A DNA stretch of 64,000 nucleotides from Desulfovibrio litoralis DSM 11393. GTDB taxonomy: Bacteria > Desulfobacterota > Desulfovibrionia > Desulfovibrionales > Desulfovibrionaceae. Numbering within the stretch: the stretch's first letter is position 1; each line of letters starts with the position of its first letter. The notes beneath the pieces were generated by a model. That model was not told the origin of the DNA. It was given only the letters and a program-made list of their open reading frames with translations, and ran no database searches. The stretch lies in NCBI RefSeq assembly GCF_900143255.1, contig NZ_FRDI01000012.1, positions 1 through 64,000 of the forward strand, in the 5' to 3' direction. This document shows positions 33,701 to 43,247 of this stretch, piece by piece. Made by a program: the position numbers and the translations under genes.

Positions 33701-36508
33701 AAGACTCTGATACTCATAAGCAGAACCGGTACGAGTATAATCTTCATTTTCCATCAAAAACGAATATCGCTGAATTTTAAACACTTCAAATTTTAAAAGT
33801 TCAGTCTCGGCAACGGAAGCATCAGGTTTAATCGCAACAAAGTTCAGTCCTAAATCTTGCCCCGTGTATATATCATTATTGCTTAAATTAATACCCAGTA
33901 AGACAGGTTTCGGGAAAACCGCTACGGTTTCACGATTGGCAAGCCAACGCCCACCGTCTTCCATCGCCCTAAAAGTTGTACTAAACTCTAAAGATTGTGG
34001 CAGGGGTGCTGTATTGTTATAAGTATATTTTATTTGTGTTTTACCTTGTTCGTCTAATTCACCCGAAGCAAAGTTTTTTTCAATAATATCATTAAAATCA
34101 ACGTGTACGCTTGAAAACGAATAATCACGCCAATCTTTATGTGAATAAGGTTTTTCAGATAAAGCTATACCGGCTTCATATTGTAAGTTTTTACCGACAG
34201 CTCCAAAGACATATTTAACCTTTGCATCAAGTTCAATATTGTTTTCAACAACATATTTGTCTTTAGCATAATTAAGGGCAATATTTAAACGTGGTGGAAT
34301 AAAATCTTCGACAATAAAAGACTCAAAACTTAAAAGACTTTTTTCTTCACCGGGTAAAAATACTCTTATTGAATATGTTCCAACACGTCCGCTAAAAGGA
34401 ATCTCTTGCTTAACCGAAAAAGTTCCCTCGCTGTTAATCATAGCACTTCCTGAATTTAACAGTTCATCAGCAGGGTTTTTGATTTGCCATAAAACAGGGA
34501 ACTCTTTTGCAGGCGGCAAAAACTTGGCATCACGCAGAACTACTTTAAAATCAATAGTTTCACCGGGCTTATATATGCCTCTTGGAAGGAAAGTTAAAGC
34601 ACTGTAACCGGAACTAATAAAGGTTTTTCCGCCAAAGTCGGCCTTCATTGTTCCGAGCAAGTCTTCATTTAACGCTAAGTAACTTAATTCTTCTCCCTTT
34701 TGGGCTGTAAAAAGAGAGGGGGACTGTCCTTTAAGGTCAACCTTTAATAAACCGCTTTTATCGGTTGTTCCTGAGGAAATAAGCTGGTTTTCGCTCGTAT
34801 AAACTTTAATCTCAACCCCTTCAACCGCTTGAGCTTTTGCCAAAGAATTAACCCAAACAATTAAAGAATCACCATTTTGTTTGGCGGCTAAACCCAAATC
34901 ACTTAAAACAACAAAGCGTTTGTCGGAAGATTCTCCATAATAATTATCGTCATCTCTTACACCTGTTGCATTAAGCAGGTATACGCCTGATTTGGCATTA
35001 ACCAGTTTTTTAAAGTCTATTAAGTTATTTTGTACTTGTTCCAATTTTGAGCGGTCAAGTTTTGCACTGCCCTTAGACGTAACTTGGGCAAGCTGATCAA
35101 AACGGTATAGCTCATATCCTTTATTATAGCCCAGATTTACCATTACCGGAATATTATTTTCAAAAAGACGCGAAGCGGTTAAATCAATTTTATCTACACC
35201 CACGCTAGATACTTTTATCAAAGCCGGAAGGTCTAAAGATAAGTGAGTACCTTTTCCGCTAAAAGCAAGGCCTTTGCGTGAGTCTGAAAAAACAGCCACC
35301 TTTTGAAACGGCTCTGTTAAAAGCCCTCGACTCGAAGCCAAACCCGGCTTAAGCGTAATAGTATAGGGTATTCCTTTTTCAAAGTCCGCAAAAAGTTTAA
35401 AGCCACTGTTTGTAGATTCGGTGGTAAAAGGCAGTTTAGGTTTTATATCAATAAACTTCTCAATATCCTGCATACGTACAGCGTCGCGAATATAAACCTC
35501 AAGGAACCTGCCCCAAGGAGCCTCATACTGTTTTGATTCATATACATCTATACTCTCCATCATATTGCTGATTTTCAATATACCGAGAGGTTGCTTGTCA
35601 AAAAAGATTTTTTTATCTTGAGAATAAAAATCGGGGCTAAAGGCAAATCTAATTTGATTGCGTTGAAAACTTTGAAAATCCGGCAATTTAAACTTGACAA
35701 AAACAGTGTTTTTAACCGTTCTGACTACCTTTAAAGGTACTGTGGTCTTTTTATATAGTTCTTTATTTTTTTTATCTAAATTTTTCTGAAGGCTGTCTTC
35801 TTTAACTTTGCTAAGTTCTTCCAAAGGAATTACTTCAACTTTAGCGTGTTGTTCTAACGTCGAACTCTCTATTGGTGCAGAAAATTCCAAGCGAAAAATG
35901 AAATAACCATCATGACTAAGTTGTACTTGTGTTGCTGATGACAAATAAAACGGGCGATAATAAAATTCATATTGATCACCTAAACTTGTACGCCCGATAG
36001 GCTTTGAATAATAGTTTCCTATAGTTACATCATTGCTATAAGCCATAGCGGTTCCATAAAATCTAAAGTCTTTTCCATCTAAGTTTGTTAATTCATGAGG
36101 TAAAGTAATACGATATTTTTTACCCTCTTGAAAATCGCTTGAAGAAACCGAAAGCGTGCTTCTATTAAGCCAAGTATATTGAGCGTTGATCTCAGGACTG
36201 ATAGTAAAAGGTGGTTTTGTGGTGGTAAAGGGGAATGCTGCGTTGGGGTCTGTTAATTCTATAACCGGTTTATTAAACGAAAAAGCCAAAGCTTTATTTT
36301 CCATTTCATAAATCGACAAGGTCAACGCATTTGGGTTTCTTGCCGACGATACATTTTTTTGAAAAACATAACCGGCGACGTTTTCCTTTTCTTCTTTCGC
36401 CGCAAAAGCAAAAGACGATTGGAACAATATAGTTAAAATTAATAAAAAATAAATACTTACGCTAGAGTAAGAGCCACACACCCTGTTTTTCAAGCCTGAC
36501 ACAGACAT
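30788..36508 (-). CDS. Bacterial alpha-2-macroglobulin (YfhM-like)
   Basis: A 1,906-residue exported protease trap. I chose the ATG at 36508 because AGGTGG lies eight bases upstream. The signal peptide ends at FAFA, a type I site with no lipobox, so it is probably periplasmic rather than lipid-anchored as in E. coli YfhM. Many MG domains follow, an MG2-like segment (AVEGVEIKVYTSENQLISSG) and the bait region in the middle, then the thioester motif YGCLEQTVSR near residue ~1,425 (C-x-E-Q, complete), and the complement-like helical domain. Family members trap attacking proteases and usually partner PBP1C; here no pbpC adjoins and the nearest penicillin-binding protein is PBP1A at 59 kb. Confidence 0.93.
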   Translation of the reverse strand: MSVSGLKNRVCGSYSSVSIYFLLILTILFQSSFAFAAKEEKENVAGYVFQKNVSSARNPNALTLSIYEMENKALAFSFNKPVIELTDPNAAFPFTTTKPPFTISPEINAQYTWLNRSTLSVSSSDFQEGKKYRITLPHELTNLDGKDFRFYGTAMAYSNDVTIGNYYSKPIGRTSLGDQYEFYYRPFYLSSATQVQLSHDGYFIFRLEFSAPIESSTLEQHAKVEVIPLEELSKVKEDSLQKNLDKKNKELYKKTTVPLKVVRTVKNTVFVKFKLPDFQSFQRNQIRFAFSPDFYSQDKKIFFDKQPLGILKISNMMESIDVYESKQYEAPWGRFLEVYIRDAVRMQDIEKFIDIKPKLPFTTESTNSGFKLFADFEKGIPYTITLKPGLASSRGLLTEPFQKVAVFSDSRKGLAFSGKGTHLSLDLPALIKVSSVGVDKIDLTASRLFENNIPVMVNLGYNKGYELYRFDQLAQVTSKGSAKLDRSKLEQVQNNLIDFKKLVNAKSGVYLLNATGVRDDDNYYGESSDKRFVVLSDLGLAAKQNGDSLIVWVNSLAKAQAVEGVEIKVYTSENQLISSGTTDKSGLLKVDLKGQSPSLFTAQKGEELSYLALNEDLLGTMKADFGGKTFISSGYSALTFLPRGIYKPGETIDFKVVLRDAKFLPPAKEFPVLWQIKNPADELLNSGSAMINSEGTFSVKQEIPFSGRVGTYSIRVFLPGEEKSLLSFESFIVEDFIPPRLNIALNYAKDKYVVENNIELDAKVKYVFGAVGKNLQYEAGIALSEKPYSHKDWRDYSFSSVHVDFNDIIEKNFASGELDEQGKTQIKYTYNNTAPLPQSLEFSTTFRAMEDGGRWLANRETVAVFPKPVLLGINLSNNDIYTGQDLGLNFVAIKPDASVAETELLKFEVFKIQRYSFLMENEDYTRTGSAYEYQSLSKADIKLTGGKGKTSFTPKSSGDYVVKVSDPKTGAAGSLRFYVYGYGRAETQSSATIERVKLSFDKASYKIGDTAKLTINSPFSGRLILTVGNSKEFYSSDMNMKENEITVDIPITQEFSPQAFCTAWVSRPIEEGKEWSAHRVFGVERINIDHSDKKLNIAFEVPERIEPAQSISVKLKITDSEGKPVEGEFSLALVDEAVLKLTNHPLTDLFAYFYGNYALASYLYDMYDWLMPLEAAVHPLLKVGGDMAAAAGDSDMPLYKRKQQVLSIFMPLLKTDKNGEASVPINIPEYSGKARLSIIALAGSKFGSRAEGIEIRRNVTVEPTVPLVLAPGDEFVIPVKAFVGKQEKEKDIKVEINVIVEGPIKLVSENIHKLKLQPGESETLFIKAKAVPQDEKAEAVGIAKVHVLTKINEKTDFKSSIETVVRPPYPFITKVDMGIFSKDSTLDFQSVKFLKGTENRALSVAPTPAVNLLKLVRFLDDYPYGCLEQTVSRSWSFLFLPDMLATLNPDIDLKEQGKTGLKKALFDLLAMRLSSGSFSYWPGYYNYVNDWGSVYAAHFLTEVSQSSTMPIPGDMLQNSLAWLREYLSMSPNAESSSYALSTKAYACYVLALNGDYQLGWMQYLSDNQDNMYESGRIFLAGAYSAYKGNATPLRELNLKKVQKVNANSYQRTLEGSLRNRALQLLMWSQFEPNSKEASALAVDIVKEIQNASYFTTQEAGVSLMALAKYLKYTKAGEPYTVTITDLNDQLVLKATEKAIATVGNALLSQSDSLNVAFEGKGSAYYSLNRSGVPLEAPTPMAKGMALQRYFVLADGTEINIEDAIAKKQVIKLAQGSRVLVRISLTNTNEDLLKDVVIADLLAGGFELEGTALLSDAPSNTANNSEESDEEDYDPSSRSSFNAPPVRFEKREDRVVIVDPVVSDSATYTYAMRAVHKGTFVLPPSSASCMYSPEYQAILSSGSVIIE

Positions 36509-36531
36509 AGAAATTACCACCTAAAAATAAA

Positions 36532-36567
36532 AATAATGCCCAAAGACAAAAAATTTTGGGCATTATT
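36532..36567 (-). terminator. Rho-independent terminator of the glycosyltransferase genes
   Basis: 13-bp stem (AATAATGCCCAAA / TTTGGGCATTATT), read on the minus strand and followed by a TTTTATTTTT tract. It closes the transcript with the CgeB-like gene; the ribosome binding site of the macroglobulin gene starts about 10 bp later. Confidence 0.85.
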
Positions 36568-36660
36568 CACAAGTATAACAAATCGTAAAATTTATCAAGA
36601 GCTGTTTCAAATAAAAGGCTTAAATTACACAAAAAAAAACTATTGTGATAACGGGAATAA

Positions 36661-37971
36661 CTAACGGCTTTGATATTGCTTTTTCCACTCGTCCAAAAAT
36701 AATAAAGCACTCTCAACAGAGTTCAATTTTCCCGCTTGAGCACGTATTTTTAAAATCAAATCTTCAAACGAAACATCTAAAGGCAAGGCAAGCTTTTCAC
36801 AAATATCCAAAACTTCAGCCTGTAACTCTTTAGAGAGCTTGTCGCCGCCAAGTTCCGCCAACTGATCTAAAATCGAAACAGGTGTTTGTTCCATTTTGGC
36901 TTTTAACGTTTGATTACGTTCAAGCACAAAGTCTATAAAACTGTTTAATCTTTGTTCATAAGTATGATCAGCCAAAACTCTTTTTAAACTGCGTTCGATA
37001 TACGCGTTTCTCTCTACCGGGTTATCAAGGAAATATTTAATCTTTTCAACAAGTTCGTCCATATTGTTAAAAGTTGCAAGTTCGTCTTCGGCAAACAGCT
37101 CAGACATCAAACTGCGCTTATCCACCAGTTGAAATGCCGAACAAGCCGCCAATTCAAAAGTACGCGGGTTTACAAAATCACCGCCGGAAACTAATTGTTG
37201 AGTTTGCACGCTGGAATGTAGGTTTAAATTTATTTTTGTGGCATTATATATTTTAACGGCTTCTTCCGAGCTTATCCTTGCCCCGTTTTTTTGTATTAAA
37301 GGCTTAAGGAAAACATCATCGCCCCATTCCGTTCCCCAAATTTTAAAATTAAACGGCAACAAACGTTTAAACGCTACTCGCCTATTCGGATAACCCGCAC
37401 CCAAAAACGATAAGTCTGACCCATATTCGTTTTGTTCTTCCGTATTCAATTTAAGTTTTGCATGCACGGAAGGCAGGGCCGCCAAAGGCAGATATAAAGC
37501 GTTTTCCACCCCAATCTTTTCTAATTCACTCAAAAACGGTTCTTTTTGGATAACAGCAAAAAAATCATAATAAGGAGCAAAAGCTCGCCAATAAGTAAAC
37601 AGCCTAAAATCTTCAACGAACCACATAGCAGTCGCAATCTTATCTTGGCGTAGACGCTTTAAAATCGAAATACTCATCGGGGCTTGTGCCAAAGCGAAAA
37701 CCAAATCAGGCTTTGAAGCTTCGACTTTTGCATAAACCATGCGTGAAACCAAGTTGACATATTGTTGTTCAAAATATTGCTTTTCTGCCAAACCCAGTTG
37801 AATTTTATTAATTCCGTTATAACTTGCATTAAAATCGGGGCTTTCGAATACTTCAACAGTATGACCAAGGTTTTGAAATGCCGCTACACAATAACGCCCG
37901 ATAGGTAAAGACCCCCCGTAAAAAGGCAAGACAACCAAAATTTTCAGGTGATTTTTTAACTGATTTTGCAT
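36661..37971 (-). CDS. CgeB-like glycosyltransferase
   Basis: A 436-residue GT-B glycosyltransferase. The N-terminal domain has ILVVLPFYGGSLPIGRY and PDLVFALAQAPMSISILKRL, the DUF3880-like half that binds the acceptor. The C-terminal half has GSDLSFLGAGYPNRR, KINLNLHSS and NPRTFELAACSAFQLVD, the pattern of Glyco_trans_1_2/CgeB proteins, with the Glu of NPRTFE in the sugar-nucleotide site. The last ~80 residues are a helical extension. The next gene upstream is a GT9 enzyme, so the pair probably decorates a surface glycan or LPS; donor and acceptor unknown. Confidence 0.85.
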   Translation of the reverse strand: MQNQLKNHLKILVVLPFYGGSLPIGRYCVAAFQNLGHTVEVFESPDFNASYNGINKIQLGLAEKQYFEQQYVNLVSRMVYAKVEASKPDLVFALAQAPMSISILKRLRQDKIATAMWFVEDFRLFTYWRAFAPYYDFFAVIQKEPFLSELEKIGVENALYLPLAALPSVHAKLKLNTEEQNEYGSDLSFLGAGYPNRRVAFKRLLPFNFKIWGTEWGDDVFLKPLIQKNGARISSEEAVKIYNATKINLNLHSSVQTQQLVSGGDFVNPRTFELAACSAFQLVDKRSLMSELFAEDELATFNNMDELVEKIKYFLDNPVERNAYIERSLKRVLADHTYEQRLNSFIDFVLERNQTLKAKMEQTPVSILDQLAELGGDKLSKELQAEVLDICEKLALPLDVSFEDLILKIRAQAGKLNSVESALLFLDEWKKQYQSR

Positions 37972-38057
37972 AAGATATTCCCAATTTTACTTTTTATCTA
38001 ACAATATATTTTATTCAACAGGCTTTATTAACAGGCTTTATTTACAAAATATATACT

Positions 38058-39470
38058 TTATTTATTTTCCGTAATCCAATCAAGCTCTTTAAACAAATAT
38101 TCCGCCAATTCCGAACTTTTTGACGTATCACCAAGCCAATCGGCAAAAAACAAACCTTTTTGTTCTCCAAGCAAAGAACGTAAAATCATACGCTCTTCCT
38201 GCATCGGGCTTTGACCGTCGACCGCATCGTAACACACTCCAAGGCTGTCAAAACTACTGACCAATCCACAAAAATCATCTGGTAACTCAGGAACATAACG
38301 CCCTGAAAGATGAGATAAAAACGCCTTAGAAGAAAAAGGTTCAAGGCAAAGTTGAGTTTTACAAGAACAAGGCTGAGACTCAACACAAGGGCTACAGGCG
38401 GGGGTTGCCTGCCAAATCATATGCCCTTGTCCATATGGACCTGTTTCCCAAGACCAAGCCGAAGATAAAAAGAACGCTTGGATAGCAACGCCCAAGTGTG
38501 CGGCAAGGTGCATTAAACCTGTATCAGGCGTTAAAATCTGATTACAGCTCTCAACAAGTTCAAAAAGATCAAGCAAACCTGTTTTTCCGGCCAAATTTTC
38601 TGTTTTCTCAAGCATACTCGGGCTAAATTCTCGCATCAATTGATGTGCCAAAATCTGTTCTGACTTACTGCCGAGCAAGACAAGCTTTGGTCCGCCTTGC
38701 CCTTCAAAGATTGCCTTAATCACTTTTGCCAAACAAGCCGGAGGCAGTGAACGACGCGACTCTCGCCCCGCCAAAACAATGCCGATCTTATTCTCTTTGC
38801 TAAAAGAGCTTTGAGTTTGAATAAATTGACTAAGCCCCTCACTCTCTGTCTTTTTTATCGAGCGAAAACGACCGGCAATCGGGCTAACTAACTCAGCAGG
38901 GTAAGGGAAATCAGCCAACAAAGCCCAAAAATCCGCAAGGTTTAAAGGAGAGCTACGCCGTTGACTTGTCCAACGCCAAATAAATTTTGTCCATAAACTA
39001 AGGGCCTGACTCCCCTGTTCTCTATAATAACCTCTAACAATTCGAGAATCAAACAAGGCGGCTAAACTATAGTTTAAACCTGAAAAGTTTAAGTTATAAA
39101 CCTGATCAAAAGAAATATTGCTCAGAGTCTGAAATATTTCACGATTTAAAGTTAAAATTTTTGAAGCGTTAGAACTGATAAGATTCTTGTCAGTCTTATC
39201 GGTCATATGATTATGTGCGATAATCCCATAAACTTGGGCAAAGGGAAAAAGTTTTTTGGCAAAACTTTCCAAAGAGGCATCAACACAAAGATGTATCTCT
39301 GATGTATGGGTAATATTCTTTGCTAGATTGCCGTTTGCAAAATTTGGAACAGGTTCATAATACAAAGAATATAACAAGCGTTTGGTTTGTATTAAATCAC
39401 CCAAGCGAGCCAACTGGATCACCAAATATTTTTTAGGAACAAAAGCGTTTAAAGTGTTATTCAATATCAA
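38058..39470 (-). CDS. GT9-family glycosyltransferase (heptosyltransferase-like)
   Basis: A 470-residue protein of the ADP-heptose:LPS heptosyltransferase family. YLVIQLARLGDLIQTKRLLY is the typical N-terminal strand-loop-helix, IGIVLAGRESRRSLPPACLA corresponds to the donor-side strand, and LTPDTGLMHLAAHLGV is the family's D-T-G-x-x-H-x-A motif. A Cys-rich insert (ACSPCVESQPCSC) follows, as in several Desulfovibrionales homologues I recall; such Cys can bind metal. No signal peptide. It probably adds heptose or a similar sugar to the LPS core. Confidence 0.85.
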   Translation of the reverse strand: MILNNTLNAFVPKKYLVIQLARLGDLIQTKRLLYSLYYEPVPNFANGNLAKNITHTSEIHLCVDASLESFAKKLFPFAQVYGIIAHNHMTDKTDKNLISSNASKILTLNREIFQTLSNISFDQVYNLNFSGLNYSLAALFDSRIVRGYYREQGSQALSLWTKFIWRWTSQRRSSPLNLADFWALLADFPYPAELVSPIAGRFRSIKKTESEGLSQFIQTQSSFSKENKIGIVLAGRESRRSLPPACLAKVIKAIFEGQGGPKLVLLGSKSEQILAHQLMREFSPSMLEKTENLAGKTGLLDLFELVESCNQILTPDTGLMHLAAHLGVAIQAFFLSSAWSWETGPYGQGHMIWQATPACSPCVESQPCSCKTQLCLEPFSSKAFLSHLSGRYVPELPDDFCGLVSSFDSLGVCYDAVDGQSPMQEERMILRSLLGEQKGLFFADWLGDTSKSSELAEYLFKELDWITENK

Positions 39471-39521
39471 CCTGCTGTCTTCGCTATAAAATTATAATTT
39501 ATAAAAACTTAGCCAAATTTT

Positions 39522-40916
39522 TTACTGTTTTGCTTCTTGTTCAAAACGTTTTGCAACTCGGTTTAAAATTCCGCTCGCTACGCTCAAGCCGTTGTTTTGC
39601 CTGATACTTTCTTGATTATTACGTCTGGCTGCCCAAGAAATTATATATAAGATATTATCATCATTAAAGTTCTTTGCACCATTCACCACTGTTTTGACTG
39701 TTTTCAAAAGTTCTTGTTTAATACGCCTTTGTTCGGCGACTGCCTGTTGATAAGAGCGGTTAAGCTGATCCAACTCGTTATGTTGAGAGGCTTGAGGTTT
39801 TTTTGTCGATAATTCTTGAGAAAGAGTAATATATTGAGCCTGCAAACTTGCCACCTTGCCTTGAGCCTTGAGCAACTCTTCTTGCTGTTCCGCCAAAGAC
39901 GGGTTTGTGGCAAAGGCATTCAAAACACTTGCGGTCATGCGAAACTGGTTGGCATATAAAGTATAAAGCTCACTCAATTCCGAGGGCGACAATCCCTCGC
40001 CTTTACTGTTTGAAGTAGCTGGTGCTTCGGCGTTGATTAGACCAATAAATTTTTCCAAATATAAATCAGTAAGGGCAGTTAACATCGATGGCGACAATAC
40101 ATAATTAAAAATATTCGTACGCATTGCCTTTAAGTTTCCGCTGTCTCCATGCCAAATTAAACCATGTTGTCCGCCTGCGTAACGAGTATTGAGATAACGC
40201 ACGTCAATAATCACTGTTCCGCTCTTACCATTTGTTCTCGGGCGATAATTACGCACCAAAGTTTTTGCCAAATCTTCAACAAAATCAAAGCGGACTATAT
40301 GATCTTGAAACGGGCGTTTTGTATCTTTTATACTTGTTTGATTAGCAGATTTTTCTTGTTCCTCTGCTTGCATTGAGTTTTGGTCAAGCTTTAAAGTAGC
40401 AACATTACTTAATATTCCGTTATCTTTTTTAGCGGTTTGATTTAAGGAAGCTTCGCCGAGAATAGGCGATAAAGTCGTATTGTTAGCTTGAAAATTAACT
40501 GGATTTTCAGCAACATTTAAGATATTAGAATCAGAGTTTGCAACAGGGATATTTGAATTATCTACCTGTGTGTTTTGGCTGTTTTCCGTTGCATTAACTG
40601 CGGTTGTTTGATTTGTGATTGTTGGCAAAACAGGTGTTTGAGTATTTACAAAGGGCTTGTTTTGTTCCATCTGGTTAAAATTATCGCTAGTATTTGGCGG
40701 AACCGGGGTTCTGGTAACAGTAACAGGCGAAACAGGCTCTTGGCTTGAACCAAGTTTAACGGGTCTTTCCTCTTGCTTGCTTAGTTTTCCCACTACAAAG
40801 GGGTTTAAAGACGGGTTATCCTTCCATAAAAACCAGTATAAAGGTAGCCCGACAATTAAAACAGCCAAGGCTAAGGCCGCTAAAAACAACAATACTTTTT
40901 TTATTCCGGACCACAT
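39522..40916 (-). CDS. Membrane-anchored protein with periplasmic coiled coil
   Basis: A 464-residue protein with one N-terminal membrane helix (VLLFLAALALAVLIVGLPLYWFLW), uncleaved by the look of it. A ~165-residue Asn/Thr/Gln-rich linker follows, then a folded domain (GTVIIDVRYLNTRYAGGQHGLIW region to LYLEKFIGLINAEA), and a long coiled coil (EQQEELLKAQGKVASLQAQY). I do not recognise the family. It stands between the GT9 gene and the divergently transcribed deacetylase-like gene. It may have a cell-envelope role; nothing in the sequence says which. Confidence 0.75.
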   Translation of the reverse strand: MWSGIKKVLLFLAALALAVLIVGLPLYWFLWKDNPSLNPFVVGKLSKQEERPVKLGSSQEPVSPVTVTRTPVPPNTSDNFNQMEQNKPFVNTQTPVLPTITNQTTAVNATENSQNTQVDNSNIPVANSDSNILNVAENPVNFQANNTTLSPILGEASLNQTAKKDNGILSNVATLKLDQNSMQAEEQEKSANQTSIKDTKRPFQDHIVRFDFVEDLAKTLVRNYRPRTNGKSGTVIIDVRYLNTRYAGGQHGLIWHGDSGNLKAMRTNIFNYVLSPSMLTALTDLYLEKFIGLINAEAPATSNSKGEGLSPSELSELYTLYANQFRMTASVLNAFATNPSLAEQQEELLKAQGKVASLQAQYITLSQELSTKKPQASQHNELDQLNRSYQQAVAEQRRIKQELLKTVKTVVNGAKNFNDDNILYIISWAARRNNQESIRQNNGLSVASGILNRVAKRFEQEAKQ

Positions 40917-41068
40917 ATTTTATCCCTTTAAAATGCTTGTTTATATTTTAATGAAAACAAAGCAAGATTTGTATTAAAATACGCCTAACGAACAAAGAAT
41001 GCAAGCTTATAAACAATAGACAAGCAAATATCACCACTTCGTTTATTTATAAAGATATTTTGAATATT

Positions 41069-42454
41069 ATGAAAGAAAAAAATACCCAAAAAACTCCAAA
41101 AAAAACAAAAAGTTCCCCTCAAAAAGCCGGTGAAAAAAAACCAGCTCCAAAATCACGCCGCACAAAAAAACAAAAAAAAAGTAGTTTCAACCAATTTATC
41201 AATAACTTATTTATTAGTATCATTTTGCTTGGTTTAATCGCCCTTATTTTTATTGGCGTACAAAAATACTTTTTTGCTACAACTACTGTAATTCAAGAAC
41301 AAAAGAACCAAGCCGTAATTCAAAAAAGTTTAAATGAATTGGCGAAGCAAGCTCCCAAAAGCCAAGGAAATCAAACGCAAGATAATCTCAATGAAAACGA
41401 CAAGATAGAAACTTGGCTTAAGCGTATAGATTCGGCGTTAAGTGCAAGCATAAAAAGTTCAAATATTACTCAAAGTGAAATAAAACAACTTACTCCGACA
41501 AAAATAAAAATTTTTAATCTCAATTACTTATGTCAAAACATAGAATTAAATCTCAATATTGAATCAGCTGATTTCATTATGAGTTTAAAGAACAATCTGC
41601 AACTTTTTGCTGACGACGCCAGTTTAAAACAAGTTAACGAAAATCATTGGCAAATCAGCGTTTATAATATTGTTACTCATAATCTTTATATTAAACGCAA
41701 CTACAGCTTTAACGAGTTTGAAGAAGGCGAAGAAACGCCCGAAACGATTACGCTCACGCTTGATGAGTTAATGGCAAGTTTAAACAAAGGAAAAAGCGGT
41801 CGCCTCGCCATAGTTATTGACGACCTTGGAAACAGCGTTAACGATATGCAGGCTCTTACAGACCTAAATTACCCCGTAAGCGTAGCAATTTGGCCACACG
41901 GTATGCAAAAAAACGAAAGTGCCAAGCTTGCTAAACAAAAGGGTTTGGACATCTTGGTTCATGTGCCGATGGAACCCGTTCGTCTTTCAGAGTTTAAACC
42001 CGGACCAAACGCTCTTTATAGCGGAATGAGTCTTGAAAAAATTCACGCCATCACCGAAACACAGCTTAATTCCGTTCCCTATGCGATCGGTTTAAACAAT
42101 CATATGGGTTCTCGTTTTACTCAATGGAAAGAAGGAGTTAGAACAGTTGTCAACGTTGCAAAAAACAAAAACTTTTTTGTTTTGGACAGCGTAACCCACC
42201 AAAATTCAGATTTATTTAAAGAAGCGAAAAATCAAGGGGTTAAAGCCTATCAACGCCAAGTTTTTCTCGACAACCAAGAAAGCGTAAATTACGTTTTAAA
42301 ACAATTGGCTTTGGCGGAAAAAGTAGCTCTTCACCAAGGTGAAGCAATCGCTATAGGCCACCCACACGCCTCTACCTTAGAAGCTTTAAAAATCTGGCAA
42401 TCGCAAAAAAACCCTGATATAGAATACATCTTGGTACATGAGATAAAGGAATAA
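41069..42454 (+). CDS. Divergent polysaccharide deacetylase (YibQ/DUF610-like)
   Basis: A 461-residue membrane-anchored protein. A Lys-rich cytoplasmic N-terminus (~residues 1-45) and one membrane helix (FINNLFISIILLGLIALIFI) are followed by a linker and a C-terminal deacetylase-like barrel (~residues 245-460): LAIVIDDLGNSVNDM (D-D pair), VSVAIWPHG, ILVHVPMEP, GLNNHMGSRFTQW and IAIGHPHASTLEAL. These are the conserved blocks of the divergent polysaccharide deacetylase family, in which catalytic residues are only partly kept and activity is uncertain. I chose ATG 41069 over the TTG three codons earlier. It is transcribed away from the gene at 40916. Confidence 0.88.
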   Translation: MKEKNTQKTPKKTKSSPQKAGEKKPAPKSRRTKKQKKSSFNQFINNLFISIILLGLIALIFIGVQKYFFATTTVIQEQKNQAVIQKSLNELAKQAPKSQGNQTQDNLNENDKIETWLKRIDSALSASIKSSNITQSEIKQLTPTKIKIFNLNYLCQNIELNLNIESADFIMSLKNNLQLFADDASLKQVNENHWQISVYNIVTHNLYIKRNYSFNEFEEGEETPETITLTLDELMASLNKGKSGRLAIVIDDLGNSVNDMQALTDLNYPVSVAIWPHGMQKNESAKLAKQKGLDILVHVPMEPVRLSEFKPGPNALYSGMSLEKIHAITETQLNSVPYAIGLNNHMGSRFTQWKEGVRTVVNVAKNKNFFVLDSVTHQNSDLFKEAKNQGVKAYQRQVFLDNQESVNYVLKQLALAEKVALHQGEAIAIGHPHASTLEALKIWQSQKNPDIEYILVHEIKE

Positions 42455-42519
42455 GCTTGGCATAAGCTATTTATATAAACAAAAAACTTTGAAAAATTTC
42501 ACAAAAAAGAGGTAATTTT

Positions 42520-43080
42520 ATGTTTTTATGTATTGTATTAGTACTATTTTTCTTACAACTTGGAGTAAAAGTTGATTTTTGTCAGGCTATTGAATTTGAC
42601 AAGAACACAAACTCAACAACGCAACACCAAAATGATGCTCTTAAATTTTATGAAAAAAGCATTTCTTTGTACAAGTTAGCAGCAAGTGAAATAACATTAG
42701 CAGAAAATGAGACAGACCGCAAAAAAATTCAACCGTTGTTAGAAGAAGCAATAAAAAACGCTGAAAAAGCAATAGAACTTAATTCTAAAGACTCAGAGGC
42801 GTTTTATCATCTGGGTCGTTGTTTGCTTGAACTATCAAAGCTAGAAACAGGCGAAAATAAAAAGCAGTTATTATACGAAGCTCAAAAAAAGTGTGAGCAA
42901 GCAATAAAACTTGATGAAAATAATGCTGATGCGTTTTATACTTGGAGTGATTGTTTGATGGAATTAGCAGACGGTGAAAAAGACCCTCTCGAAAAGAAAG
43001 TATTATTAGAAAAAGCAAGGGCAAAACATCAAGAAGCCACAAGACTCACTGCAATAAGACTGGGATTTGGAAAAAATTAA
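42520..43080 (+). CDS. Exported TPR protein (short paralogue)
   Basis: A 186-residue exported protein. The signal peptide is LCIVLVLFFLQLGVKVDFCQA, with no clear lipobox. Then come one partial and two full repeats of ~45 residues (DSEAFYHLGRCLLELSKLET, DADAFYTW-type segments: NADAFYTWSDCLMELADGEK). The repeats are the same type as in the lipoproteins at 45437 and 46826: a helix pair, a polar G/D-x-x-K-K loop, then a third helix ending K-A-I-x-L. The upstream 40 bp share AAAGCTTTGAAAAATTTCAC-like sequence with those genes. It is probably a truncated or ancestral family member. Confidence 0.75.
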   Translation: MFLCIVLVLFFLQLGVKVDFCQAIEFDKNTNSTTQHQNDALKFYEKSISLYKLAASEITLAENETDRKKIQPLLEEAIKNAEKAIELNSKDSEAFYHLGRCLLELSKLETGENKKQLLYEAQKKCEQAIKLDENNADAFYTWSDCLMELADGEKDPLEKKVLLEKARAKHQEATRLTAIRLGFGKN

Positions 43081-43247
43081 AGGTTTATCTTCGTAAATTA
43101 CCTCCTCAACGAGCAAGCATTATTAAAAAAGACAAAAAACATCTAGATCGAAAAGGTCAAACAACTCAACTAGTACAACTAGGCGGACAAATCAAATCAT
43201 CAAAACGGAACATGCTGTTAAATCAAGTCTGAATTAATACAAATAAA

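Noticed and set aside
43081-43230. Open frame after the short TPR gene (KVYLRKLPPQRASIIKKDKK...) that could be a frameshifted extension
   Set aside because: It has no start, no resemblance to the TPR repeats and could be chance in AT-rich DNA; I could not tie it to any family.
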